Positions 11,561-24,358 of a stretch of DNA of 64,000 nt are shown in pieces (the stretch's first letter is position 1; each line of letters opens with the position of its first letter). Under the pieces are notes generated by a model that saw nothing but the letters and a program-made list of their open reading frames with translations, had not been told where the DNA came from and ran no database searches. This stretch comes from Erythrophleum ivorense. Taxonomy: Eukaryota > Streptophyta > Magnoliopsida > Fabales > Fabaceae. Made by a program: the position numbers and the translations under genes. Where the stretch lies: positions 2,412,001-2,476,000 of the forward strand of contig JAIUCV010000084.1 of NCBI GenBank assembly GCA_026724425.1, read 5' to 3'.

Positions 11561-13884
11561 TTGTTGTGCGTTGTGGATTTGTATACAAGTCCTTCCTTGT
11601 TTGTATGTCTCTTACTTGCTGTATTTATATTGATTTAATCTTGTATTAGGAACCAAGGATCCAAGACGAAATTGAATTGAAGTCGGTTAAAGGCCTTGTG
11701 TGGCTGACCATAATCATTTGTTAAATTCAAAACCAACTTCCTCATGCATTTGAATCAAAACTTTAATATCTTCTATGTGGCCAAATCGAATGATTTAATA
11801 ATTTCACGCTTGAGGGAAATCGATCCCTAACCTAAACCAACATGTAATTCCTCATCAAGTGAACAACAAAAGTTGAACTATCTCACTCCAAAAGATTGAA
11901 TAATGACCACAAGGTTTCAACCTAGTGTTAGATCACTTACTCATCTCCAAAATATATCGTGTCACACTTTCTACTTAAGCGAACTGCACAACATAATCAA
12001 CCAAACGGTCACACGTTTTAAACAAAAATAATAAAATAAAATCGAGAAGGATTAGGTAGATAAATTTTTGATGCTGATATTTTGTGTAGTTTTCCATGTT
12101 TAGGAACTAGAAATAAGTGAGTAGTTATTGAAGCTTAAAATCAATGAAATATTAGGGTTTCTTAGTTTCTATGATTGTGTGTCGCCAATCAACATCAGCA
12201 TCACATACAACGACACAATTAAGTAACATTTGTAACTAACATATTTTTCGTTCTTTTACAAATTGTTACTATAGTTCATCTTATTCTTTGAACTACAACC
12301 ATGATCATGATCATTGAATGATAACCAACAAATATAGCACCTTACGTGAATAATACATTTGTTGTTATCATTCAATATCATGGTTGTTGTTCAAATAATT
12401 AGAGGACAAACGATAACCATTTATGTGAATCAACATTTACATGGATGATACATCATCTCCTCTAAATTGCACAAAATGTGATTTATCGTGGTCCGATGAC
12501 TCAAGGTGCTGGATTTACTAGTTAACATTCTACTGTTCAAAAATTTAGAGGAGAACTAGTTGTCATTTGCAAAAGCAGTAATGGAGAAAACGTTGGGGAT
12601 AAGGGTTACTTAATGGTGTCTTTGGATGTGATGCTCACTTTGATTGATGTCACACAATCAGTGAAACTAAGAGGAATGTAGCATCCACGCTCACCGCACC
12701 AATTTGTTAAGTAAAGAGTACGTTTATTCACTTAACAAGCCAATTACAACGCCGGATGTATCGGTATCTCTCCGATGACAAACGACGGCCAAATCGATCG
12801 GAAGACAAGCCTTCTCGATCGCCAATTTGCAGAGAGAGTTTCTCTAACAAACTAATTCTCTTTACAAAAATATCTGGATAATCCCACCGAAAGCAACAAC
12901 ACACAATAAGAAGAAGAAGCTGCACAAACTAGCTGTATAATTGATTCCAGCTCATCAGCTCTCCCTCGTTTTGACTTCTTCCTCTTCCTAATGTATCGAT
13001 TCAACACTCTAACAATATTACCACGATAAATCATATTTATCAGCAACAAAGTTTACTTTTGCTGCTCTTGTGTTTATTATTTGTTTGGATGAATCTTATT
13101 TTAGGTAAATGTAATTAGCTATGCAAAAAATTGTATATGACAATTTTGTGCAATTAAGGTGCAATGAGTGTCATGCCTAAATTATTTAGGGGCTTGAAAC
13201 GAACTTGCCCCTTTTTACAAAACGACAATACATGAAGAATCATAAATATAGTTTCATTGGTAATGGGAAAGAAAACAAGAAATTTCATCAAAGAGGCTGA
13301 TGATGGTGATGAGAAATCTATTTAAAAGGAGAAAGAGGGTCAAGTAGGATACGTTACAAATCCTTGAAGCACATGATCGCTGAAGAAATAAATAGTTGAT
13401 TTTTAATTTTCTTTTTTCCATTGATCATAATTTAGTTTTGTATATATCAACTCGAGAAAATGTTGATTTGTTTGATCTGTGCTGATATTTCTTCCATTCT
13501 TGAAGTAGCACTCATAGTCATCATGGTTGTCTATCTTGCAAATATGGGTACTTAGTTTGGTTGTTCACCATGTTGTCTATCTTGCAAGTATATTTTACTG
13601 ATTTTGTTTTCTTATCTTGCACATCTTCTGCTACATATTTCTATAAGAAAAACAGAGGAGTGAACTCTGTTTTCTCCATACCTTGCCATGATTTTATATT
13701 GACTTTCAGAAATTGCTATTCTATCCCGAGGCATGTAAATATAATTGTAGTACTTTCATAATCAACCCTTGGAAAGATCCAGTCACTTTACTCAGTAGAA
13801 ACTAATTTGTTCGTTCAATTTCAAACCAAGATCACAAGTGTTCTAGAGCTAAGCAATATATAGACAAGTACGAGAAGAAGGAGA
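11561..13884. other. Intergenic, largely unassigned
   Basis: Mixed AT-rich DNA. Around 12480-12660 a run reads like decayed coding sequence in a forward frame (FRGELVVICKSSNGENVGDKG), but stops prevent an assignment. At 12290-12420 there are short inverted copies of 'ttgaactacaaccatgat' type sequence. I see no intact gene. Confidence 0.3.
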
Positions 13885-16491
13885 TCATGGGATTCTTCGT
13901 TTCCTCGAAATGACTCTTCTGTTTAATGAGACCTGGGGCTGAGCAACAACAGATATGCCTTGCTTGTGTGCTTCAACCATTGAATACACCTGCACTCCAT
14001 CAACACTTTACTTACTTTTAACCATAGAGTTCTCAAATCAAACAATCATGAATCTTCTTTAAATCAAAACATATGAAAATATTGTCTATTTCAAAACTTG
14101 TTCCTTCTCAACAATCAAATCCAAGGATCACCTTTATATATGATCTGAAAGAAAAAAGAGATACCTTTCTAACAGCCGATGTAAGTCCCATGGTGGAAAG
14201 AACATCACTATTCACACACTTCCATGTCAGATTGTCCTTCGCATGATCTTTGAACAGCTCATCTGTTTCACCTTCTATGACACAGAGAAGAAAGTAACTT
14301 CTTATCCATGTCTATGGAAAAGAGAGACCAAGAAAGAAAGAGATAGATAAGGCTCAAACCTGTAAGTTGTACGACTAATAGCTCCACATATATTTTCCGA
14401 CGAATGTGTGTGAAGATGTGAACGAACTCTCCAAGTTCTCTTCTTGAAACTATAGTGCATGTTTTCTTGGCTTCTACATGAAATGTTTCCTTAAGGTAGA
14501 CGTCGATCGCGTTCCTCCTTGTTTCGAAATCAGCTTCCTCTTCCAATATAACAGATGGGAACTCCCAAAGACCAGCAAGCAGACCCTCTTCAGGTCTCTT
14601 TATAAGAACAAATCTACCTCCTGATTGGTTCCTCTCCTGATTCAGTATTTCCAAAACACACACGCAACAAAAGTCGCACCTTGGCTTGGCCTTGACTACT
14701 TTTGTAGGATAATCCGTCACAGGATTGGTTCTGTTTTCCTGGAAAAGCGAATATGCACGGCATTGGCTTGAAACAGGACAAGAAGAGCAACTTGGCTTTG
14801 ATACACTGCATAGAGTCGCACCAAGCTCCATTAGAGACTGGTTGAAATCTCCAGGACGTGAAGGATCCACTAGCTGCGCAGCTAGTTTCCTGAAAGAAAA
14901 AAGTTACCAGTTATTTTGTTTATCCTCTCTACTTGTTATTATCTTGAACAGCGAGACATCTGAGCAAATGCAAAAGTTTGTTCTCACCAGAAATTCTTGA
15001 CGGTAAGACGGTCTTTTGGATTAGCTGAGATTGCCTTTAGTCTGGCAAGCACTCTTATCACGTTTCCATCAACAACAGGTACCACCTGGAAACAGAATGA
15101 AGTAATGATTACTTAAATGTCTTACATCTATGACTGAAGAAGAAAACTGACTCACCTCATTGAAAGCAATTGAAGCAATTGCTCCGGCTGTGTACTCTCC
15201 TATTCCTTTAACTTTCATCAAGCTAGATGCTTGATTTGGAAAACCATCATTCCCTTCAACAACCATCTTTGCTCCCTAACAGAATCAAAACAAGAAAGAG
15301 TGGATTTAATACGTTAATTAATGGAAGTATCAACTTGTTGTCATTGCATAGTGTATTCACCTCTAAAAGAAAACGTGCCCGCCGATAGTACCCCAAACCT
15401 GCCCACATTTCGTTTACCTCCTGCAGAGCAAAGAACTCAAACTGTTTAGTAGCAATAATCAAAAACTTTCTCATGATTAAGAAACTTTCTCATGCCCTAC
15501 AAACCTCCCATTTGCATAATAGACATTACTAGATTACTCTCTTCCCTATTAATGATAGGAAAATACAGAGTGAAACAGAAAAGATTAGTCCTTTGCTTAC
15601 CGATTCTAGTGGAGCATTTGTAGGGTTATTCCCATTTTTGTCAAATGGTAAGTAACATTGAAAACACAGACACTCTTTACAAAGGAACCAGTTTGGCAAA
15701 ACAATGACAACCACATAACCAAAGAAAAGAAAGCTATTTTCTTCATCCACCAATGGTATGAAAATGCAGAGCAAAACTAGAAAGATTAAGCCTTTACTTC
15801 AAACGAGACATTTGTAGCACATCAAAAGGATTCTCTAACAACCACAAAATAATTCAAACGAGACATTTGTAGGGTTTATTCTCAATTTCTCATATAGTAG
15901 CCTTGAAAACACAAAGGACCCCATTTTCAGAAACAATGAGAAGCGAACAACCACATAACCTAAGAAAAGAAAGCTCTTTTCTTCATCTAATTGATTCTTC
16001 CTCAAATTGAAATTAGAAAGAATCACCTCAAGGGAAGCTTGAGCAAGGTCGTAAATGGTGGGCCATTTATGCATCCAACGTTTATAATACTCCATCACAG
16101 TCTGAACCCTAGTTTGCTGCAGCATAATCTCCGATACCCAAACCTCATAAGCTCTTTTCTCCTTTTCATCTTCACTATATCTCTTTCTCCATGGAAGATC
16201 TCGCTGACTCGCATCGTACCAGTCAAGCAAAGAGACTCTGATTTTATGGGTTTCCTTTTCGCTGAAGAGATCCTCCATATCAATGGATTCTTTTTCTTCT
16301 ACTGTTTTATGTCGACACTTTCTCATGAGTTTCTCGCGAGGAACAGAAGAATGCAACATTGATTTGCTCTTAAAGCTCGAACCTTTGCAATGCCAACTCA
16401 GTATGGTCTCTGGATTTTGTCTCTTTGAAGCGACCGTTGATCTTTCAAATGTAGGGTTTATTAGACGCACGCGAAGATGAAGAAGAGCCAT
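13885..16491 (-). CDS. MUTYH: MutY-type adenine DNA glycosylase
   Basis: Removes adenine mispaired with 8-oxoguanine in base excision repair. I place seven exons with consensus junctions: 16491-16027, 15420-15361, 15275-15156, 15085-14988, 14889-14360, 14274-14165 and 13989-13885, giving 495 residues. Landmarks: catalytic-site Glu at ~121 in WVSEIMLQQTR; helix-hairpin-helix VKGIGEYTAGAIA at ~197; catalytic Asp at ~221 in PVVDGNVIRV; an iron-sulfur cluster C-x6-C-x2-C-x5-C at ~275-291; and a NUDIX-like C-terminal domain (~300-450) that reads the 8-oxoG strand. The N-terminal ~75 residues are Arg-rich and could be an organelle presequence. All expected residues are present. From memory this corresponds to At4g12740. 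Confidence 0.92.
15560..15990. repeat. Tandem duplication inside MutY intron 1
   Basis: Two diverged copies of about 200 bp follow one another (roughly 15570-15745 and 15776-15990). Shared landmarks: 'catttgtagggtt' at ~15615 and ~15866, 'gaaaacacag/aaagga' at ~15660 and ~15903, and 'aaccacataacc' with 'gaaagct' at ~15709 and ~15949. Both lie within intron 1, so the protein is unaffected. Confidence 0.7.
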
Positions 16492-17253
16492 TCAAATTGG
16501 GAGGGATCGAGGAGACCATATTGACGCATTCATATAGTATGAGACGAAATCAAAGAATTTGACATTTAATGGGGATTACTATGAAATAAAATCGAACTTT
16601 TGATGTAAAATGCAATTTTTAAAAAGGACTCATTTACGAAAATAGGCATAGTTAGGTTTAATTCGGTCGGATTTCCAGATTAAAAACATATATATAAATG
16701 TGCAATTCTTAAAAATACTACAAAAATAAGTTTATAGTCCACATATACCAGCTAGTTTTATCTTTTCATCTCTACCATAAAAATTGCTTCGTTTCAAAAA
16801 TTAAATTTTTTTAAACCAAACCAAACTGTCACTTTTTATGTGAGAGTAATCAAAATATTTAAAAATGAAAACAAAATGAGGTGGTAAGATAATTGACCTC
16901 GTTGGACCTTGAATTTCACTTCTTGGTGAGTCTAAATTTTATATGCCAACAGTTTTAAGAAAGTAATCAGGTTTAAGACTTATTTTATATAATAAACCCC
17001 GAATGTTTCCAAGAACACCATATAACAACCTTTTCCCATAAAAGAAAACAAAAGGAACATAGAGCAACAACAACAAAAAAACCGAATGTGATCCTGCTAT
17101 TTCCTAAAAAGTCTGTACACAATTTCTCAAGTAACGTAGATTTTAGAATTTTTCAATGCTTGAGAATAATGCAGTGAACAAAAAAAACATCTCTGATCTA
17201 TACAATCTTCCCCTATCTATTGCCTTCCATGATTGTCCAGATTAGAGCTACAA
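16492..17253. other. Intergenic between MutY and the homeodomain gene
   Basis: AT-rich sequence holding the MutY promoter at its left side and the 3' end of the homeodomain transcript at its right side. No other gene is visible. Confidence 0.45.
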
Positions 17254-20200
17254 CTACTGCTTAGACCCTCGCCTACCTGCAATGTAGTAATCCACACAAG
17301 TAAGAAACTCAAATCATCCACCAAAAACATATCAAGCATCAAGAGACTAACTCAGCAAAAAAAACCAGACCATTGGCATATATCTGGCAAGTTTTGAAAC
17401 ATAGAAACAGGGAACAAGCAAGACAAGAAACTTTAGTTGTAATAGATGACTTTTGAGAAGAATATCATACTTGTATATCTGGTCCTGCACAATTGATTCC
17501 TTTCAGGTTGAGCTTTTTCGATATATGGAGCAATCAAGGTATCCAATTTCACCAGCCAGAGAGCAATCGCAGAAGTTGTTTGAGGCAAAGATGGGAAGCA
17601 ACTTATAATTCCTCCCATTGTAGCATTAGAATGCTCTTCATCACCAGAGTGCCATAACCAAACTTCAGTAATCGCCCCAACAAAGTCCCCAATCACCTTC
17701 AGATATTGCACATCAGGTTTTATCATTAAGATGCACTTAAGAGATCAGTCAGACTAAAGAGGGAGACTTGTATAATAGATTGAAAACCTGTATAAGTTCA
17801 GACAATGTTGAGCTTCGCCGTAGTCTTTTCGCCCATAACCTATGTGCTGACTTTCTCCATGCACCAATCAAGGCATCTTCAGGCATAGCAGACTGCAGAT
17901 TGTTACAACACAAACAAAAAGTAGGCATCTGTTAATAAACTTGAAGAACACCGAAAATGGTAAAGCAAATGACTATTGACCGACCTCAATGGCATAAACT
18001 GCAGCCTTTAATGATTGTAACTGGGAAGATAGAACTCTATGATGTGGAAATGTATCACTCTCTTCTTTCTCCCTGCACGTTGCCGCATGAATCGCATATC
18101 TTTCTTCAAGATCTATGTCAAGCTCAAACGTAGCATGGCAAATCTTACAGTGCTTCTCATCTCTCCAATACAAATCATGACAACTCTTACACCTAGTAAG
18201 TGAATCAAGGTAGGATCTTCGGCTGTGTTTAACGGCACTGAGATTCAAATAAAAATTAGCCCAAATCCATTCATCAAACTCCTGAAGAAGGCTCCACAAT
18301 AGGCTTTTCTCCCGCTTACTCCCAATCTCAAATACTATCATGGCACGTTGCGAGGAGAATCGATCATTGGCAATCTCATTCAGACATAGGTTGTTGTCTA
18401 TATCAGAAACAGGTGAAGAACTGTCCTCTCTGACTATATCTGTGAAATGATCTGTATCCGACTGGGTCACCTGTCTACTCAACATGGCTTCACAAAGAAA
18501 TCTTTCCCGTTTCTCCAACGACTCAATAAGACGTGCTTCCCGTATACCTCTATCGTCCAAAACTGACAAAAGTGACCGTAAGGCCTACACCAAGTGAAAA
18601 GAGGAAAACATAAGGCACATAATCATCTTAGTTTTAAATAGCGCTGGGCGCTTCGAGGCACCACTGTCCTTGCTTAGCGCTCTGCGCCTAGGCGCTCAAA
18701 GGCGCTAGCTTTATGGATTCGAGGCGCCCACTAAAAGCAAAGGCTATGTACTTGTTTTAGTGAGACAATTAACATATGTTTTGATTCTTTATCTAATCCA
18801 AACTCAACGTACTTAATAGAAGACGTTGAAAAATCAAAACCAAAATCCAATCCCAATCATAAAAACAAAAAGCCGAGAAAGAAAATAAACCCGTCATCAT
18901 CAAAATCCAATTCAAATCCAGATTTAGATAGTCTTAAATCACTAATAATCTATATCATCATCACCTAACAAGCTTAAGTCATCCTCGTAAGCTAAAATGT
19001 TGAAACAATAACGATTAAAACCTTTTGTTTAGAAAACGAAACACAGACACCTATCTACAGATCTAACTCATGTGTCTAATCCAAAAAGCTCAGGCTTCCA
19101 ATGCCTTGCGCTTTGGTCCGACGCGCACAAAGGCGCACATAAGCGCACGCCTTTTGGATGTGGTTGTGCCTTGATTACCTAAGGCGTTTACATCATAGCC
19201 TACCTAAGGCGTTTACATCATAGCCTCATTGCGCCTAGCGCCTAGGCACGCCTAAGGCACGCTTTTTTAAACTAAGATAATCATACAACCTTCATATGCC
19301 TAGTAAGCAGAGTATATAAGATTTCAGGAAGAGCACAGTTATATTACCTCCTTGTCGCTGATAACTTCCCAGTGACCATCTTCAGAAGATTCAAAGTACA
19401 CACATCTATGACCAGGGTCGTTCGCGTTGCATGGGCCTACGAAAAGCCAGTACCGGTTGAACCTACGATCAGAACCAAGGTATACAGATTGCATAGGGTG
19501 ACCTCCATCCTGCTTTGCAAAGGCCCCCGAAACTGATGAGGAATCAACTGGATGAGAATCAGACGATTTAGATAAATCTTTCATTCCATGACGCTCTCCT
19601 CCATGGACCCATGATACGCGTGGATGTCCGTACTGATTAGAGGATGATCTCTTAATTTTTCCACCAGAACCATGACTATAGATACTAGGGGCAGGGGCAA
19701 AGTCAACCACAGCTCTCGGAAGATCCTGTGGTACAAGATCAAAGTTAGCACTACGCAACAGTTATATATAGCTGTTACAAGAAAAACATATTCCATTTAC
19801 TGCCAAATATAAGTATTATTTTCTCAAGTCTCAGAGGCAGAGGGTATCAATTTTTAAGTTCATCTACAGAAACAATCTTTAGCCAAGGAGAAATGAAATG
19901 GACAGAACATCCATCTGCTAAAGCTTTTATTAGAGATGCAAAGATGGAGCGATCTAGCACTCAGGTTTTAAAAGTTATTCAGCTTCTCAAGAGTTAGTAC
20001 AATATTTGGTCTACATAGTATGGGGGTTACCTCCATTCTGATCGTGGAACCAGAACTAAGAAGATCAATCAACGCCACAAAAACATCCAACTTCTCTTCA
20101 ATGCGTAAGTCTGAATATTCCCCTTCCATTAGCCCCAACAACCATGGTTCTCCGGGATGGCTTTCATCAATCTCACTACAACCTTCAGGCATTTTACTTT

Positions 20201-23200
20201 TATGCCTCCGCCTTTTACTACACTTGACTTTTTGAAGTGCAAGATTTTGAGAAATACGCTCGATCTCGTCACCAGAACTAAATGAGCAATCATCAGACTC
20301 ATCATCAACACTCCCAGACTCATCCGAATCAGACTGGCTCTTGTCGGGGTTTTCAGAAAAGAAACAATTAACACGCACACGATATGTTGATTCAGATATC
20401 TTTTCGAATAATGTAATATCACTCGCCAGAGTTGAACTTATTGAATGCTCTTGTTCTTCTGATGCAGTAGCAAGATTCAGCACAGCAACCTACAAATGCC
20501 CAACCATCAGCCTATTCTACTAGATATCATCTAAGATTTTAGAAAGCAGCAGAACAGTACAAGTATACGACCTATCAATTTAGTCCAAATTAATCACTTA
20601 TAATAATTTCAAAAAAAAAAAAACAAACCTCTGCTGCATTGGCCAACTCGGATATTTTCAAGCCATTATTGCCTTCCTTATTAAGCAGTCTAAATAATTC
20701 ACCCTTTAACGTTCCAAGACGAAGGCCATACTTTTTCATGAGTCTCCTTTCCTAGAGGAAGAAGAAAGGTACCATCAACCAATGCATCAAAAAAAGAAAA
20801 ATAAACCACTAAACAACACAAACAAGTGGATGTAAATAACAATAACGAAACAAATACATGGTACTGTTTTGATAAAAGAGAACTATCATGTTCTTTGATA
20901 AAACATAGCCAAGAAAATAAAGTCAACTGATAGTGTTTCAATGGATCAAAAATGTCAACAAGAGCACGAAATCAGTACCTTACTTAGTTCTTCTGATTGA
21001 ACAGCACACTTCACTGAACCAAAACCAGCTGCAACCAATATCTGACGCAATATTTCCGTCCATGTAAGAGAATTTAATGAATCCTTCCAGAGATCAAGAA
21101 TATGAATTTGGCTCTCCACCTGAAAAATATAATGGAGTATATTGAAACCTGTCCCCCATGCTTCTTTTTATGCGTCTATGAAAAAAACTAGGAAAGGCAG
21201 CACGCTGAAGGCAAAAATAGCTCAACATTAGTGCATACCGACTGAAGCAGGGCTAGAAACTTGCATGAAATACTCAAGTTCGAAAAAGATCCCCTTTGCA
21301 GCTCGGTTTCAACATCAAGCAGAAGCAGCTTCAGCAGGGAAAGATGAATTTTACCAAGAAGCAAGGAATCCTGAGTTTAAGGCAAGCACAGAAAGAGGAA
21401 ACGCAATATACAAAATTTGTCAGAAAGGGAACACGGGAGTAAGGGAGATACAGGAAACAATTTCCCTCCTCGGAAACAAGTAAGAGATTGAACGTTTGTT
21501 ATTAAAGAAGAGAGAGGCCACCTTATCATGAAATGCCCTTGTGAACTCGTCCAGTGTGAAGGGGCATATATCACAAGTTACTGAATAAGTATAAAGAAAA
21601 TGGACAACCTGCCAACAGAAGTACTAGGTCACTTCCTAGAAACACCTTAAATAACCAAGAGAAAAATTTGACAGTTACACACCTTAAATAGTTTCTTTAC
21701 AGACTCTGGAGAAGAATTCCATGGATGCAAACCAAAAGGCAGCCTCATCTGAACAGCATTCGGGGGAAACTTAGGCAATAAATCTGGAAACAACAAAAAA
21801 CTGTCAGAGAAGTGCATGTCACTGGTTATGCAACAAAAGTACTTGAACGAAAAAGTCTTTTAGGACTGAGCCAAGAAAAATGACATACATACCTTTGCAA
21901 AGAAAACAACCATGGGATCCAGTACCAGAAAGATGGCATGAACATGCCAACGGATTTGCTGCCTCACGCATCTCCAATTCCTCATCATCCACTAGTGCTG
22001 ACATTGTTTGGCAGGTTTCTTTAAATACCTCTTCGTCCAGGGCAAGCTCACATTTCTCTTTAAATGCCCTTTGAGTTTCATCTTTGTTTAATTCCGCCTG
22101 CAGCAAGAGTCAGATCACCGTTTGCATGTAACTCTATTGAATCACCATTACCAAAAAATAAAGATCAAGCTACCTCTTTATTAATAGAACGCCTCTTCTT
22201 TTCCGTCGACCTCTTCTGCAACAATTTCTGCTTCTGATGAAAGCAAATTGAAGTTAGCATGAAATTTAAGAGAAAAAGGCAGCAGAAAGAGAATGAATCA
22301 TAACTACTAAAAAATCAAAATACCAGTATTGATGCTAATTGTCTTTGCTTTTTCTTTTGATGTGGTGGATTACGTTCTGAGCTTTGAGATATTGTTGCTC
22401 TTTCATCCAATAAATCAAAGCAAGGAGATACATCCCTTCTATTTCGATTCATTACCCGCCATACTGTCATCAAACCCTTGCCAATACCATGTTTCCTCAC
22501 AGTAGCATTCTTTTCAACGCAATCCTGACTGGTATGATCCATCAGCTCAGAAATCTAAAGCAAATTAAGATCAGAGACAAAGTAACTTAGCGTATCCAGG
22601 TAAAAGTACTTTGAAACAACAAACAAGATCTATACACTACCTTTCTCTTTTTTGCCACTCTCTGGTTCTGTAGATCGGCAGTCGAAGAACCCAGCCAAGA
22701 AGCTAGCAGAAGGGAAATCACTCTAGGTAAGAATCAACATAACTACACCATAACTTTTAAGCCATAATACACAAGTCAAGTCTGCAGTAATCCGGAGTCC
22801 AATTATCCAGTCATGGATATTTTTCATTCGGAATATCAAAAGCACTAACTAAATGGCCAGAGTATAAAGCTTCGGTGTTTAAAGTCAATTTTTCAGAAAT
22901 CCAAGCCTCCTTCACAGGGCATACAGGTTTTATTTTGCAACGAAGCCAAAATACCTTTACGTGCTCCAGATGGGAGATGGTCGAATTCAGAACCAAGCAA
23001 TGGACCATCCTTTCGAAAAATCTTGGCCAAAATGTGCTGTGAAGTTAACAACGTTTGACTACTAGCCTTTCTTGCTTCCACACTACATCTTTTCTCGACA
23101 CCTGCTCCAAAATCGCATCTGGAAGATGTGGAACTCTTCATGCGAGATCTATCATTCGCCAGAGATTTCCCGTCTTTCCTTCTGCTTCTTCTTCTCTTGA

Positions 23201-23476
23201 ACCATCCACGTACTTCATTCACTGTTAACCCTAAAGACTTTCCCAAGTCCTCCATTTCCTTAGGAGTCGGATACATTTGCTCTGCGTTCACATATATGTC
23301 AACGATCAGAGACCGAAAAACAAAGATCCAAAGTAAACCATATTCAAAAACATACCACAAGAGACCATTTCTAGAGATTTCTCTTACAAAAAATTATCAA
23401 AACCCACAATCTAGCATATGTTACCTAAATAAAAACTCTCAAGAGCTTGAAATTGGACTGGCGATTTCCTCTTCAT
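17254..23476 (-). CDS. RLT3: Homeodomain-DDT-WHIM protein, RINGLET3-like
   Basis: Probable subunit of an ISWI-type chromatin remodelling complex. Seventeen exons join in frame to 1,103 residues: 23476-23425, 23281-22955, 22702-22641, 22554-22324, 22233-22174, 22097-21893, 21783-21683, 21608-21522, 21370-21239, 21119-20979, 20751-20629, 20489-20031, 19725-19348, 18584-17985, 17892-17788, 17696-17471, 17276-17254. Domains: homeodomain at residues ~2-55 (recognition helix NEVRGWFKRRRSRRK), DDT at ~345-400, WHIM at ~430 onward and ~740 (SVYLGSDRRFNRYWLF), an acidic Ser-rich linker, and a Cys/His cluster at ~915-955 (CKSCHDLYW...CKICHATF). It starts at the very homeodomain, as family members do. 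Intron 13 carries a 650 bp hAT insertion. No coding lesion was found. From memory At4g12750. Confidence 0.9.
18627..19276. mobile_element. hAT-type non-autonomous transposon with 8-bp target duplication
   Basis: Terminal inverted repeats CTTAGTTTTAAATAGCGC (left) and, read inward, CTTAGTTTAAAAAAGCGTGC (right). The element is flanked on both sides by the identical 8-mer ATAATCAT (18619-18626 and 19277-19284). An 8-bp duplication is diagnostic of the hAT superfamily. Subterminal regions are packed with GGCGC / GCGCC motifs in both orientations, typical of transposase-binding repeats. There is no transposase. It lies wholly within an intron of the homeodomain gene. Confidence 0.9.
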
Positions 23477-24130
23477 TTCCACTTCAATAAACTTCAGAAA
23501 ATCTCGGTGTTCTCAAGATATCAAAACCAGTCGCATGATAGTCAAAGCCGTCTCCAACATTCTGCAACATCAAGCAATCAAATCATCTCCACCACTATAC
23601 CATAAAATAACAAATCGGAAAAAAGTAAACTCAAAGCTATCGAACCACAAGAAGATGCGATCACCACTTGATCTTACGCTACAACAAATCCAAAATTCTC
23701 GGAAATGAAAATTCACCGAGAAAGGGATAAACCCAAAGTCGCAATCCGATGATTAACACAGGAAATCAGAAACAATCACTCAAATTATTAAAATTCCCAA
23801 AGTGGGTTGGACAAGTCTAATGACAACAGTAGAGATCCTAAGAAGTGATTCAGCGTAATTAAAAGCAAAGAGCCAAAGTAAATCACAAAACCCATTAGAA
23901 TTGAAGGTACCCAACACTCATTTTCCCCGAAATTGGTGAAAAAAATACAGCAAAATGACGATGATGATAATGATAATGGCTGACTAAAAAACAGCCACTA
24001 CAACGAAAACCCAGAGAATTACGAGCGAGGAAACTTACAGAGAGAGAAAGAAGTTGAGAGAAATGGAAGAAGAAAGAAGGTAGAAGAAGAAGAAGAGTAA
24101 GATTTTACAGGGCAAGTGTAGGGTTTTGGG
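23477..24130 (-). promoter_or_regulatory. 5' leader region and promoter side of the homeodomain gene
   Basis: Noncoding sequence upstream of the homeodomain start codon, with purine-rich transcript-strand stretches and possible leader introns. The neighbouring RPA-interacting gene starts at 24359 on the other strand, so the two genes are head to head and share an intergenic stretch of under 900 bp that probably contains both promoters. Confidence 0.45.
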
Positions 24131-24358
24131 TTTTTTATCATCTTCCCTTCTTTCTCTGAGTCTGGGGTTTTAGTTTACGGATAGTTTTTTTTTTTTTGTT
24201 CACTGAATAGCTAAAAATATCTCTGTTCATAGCACGACGCCGTTTTCAGGAAGCCTAATTAGGGTTTTTTGGGATAACCATTCGGCAGATTAAACCGGTT
24301 GGTTATTCAAAAATCAAACCGGATTTGCTTTGGTCTCGAGATATAAAAATAATCAAAC

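Noticed and set aside
18627..19276. Possible CRISPR-like or structured regulatory array from repeated GGCGC motifs
   Set aside because: Terminal inverted repeats with an exact 8-bp target duplication explain it as a hAT transposon. The short motifs are subterminal repeats.
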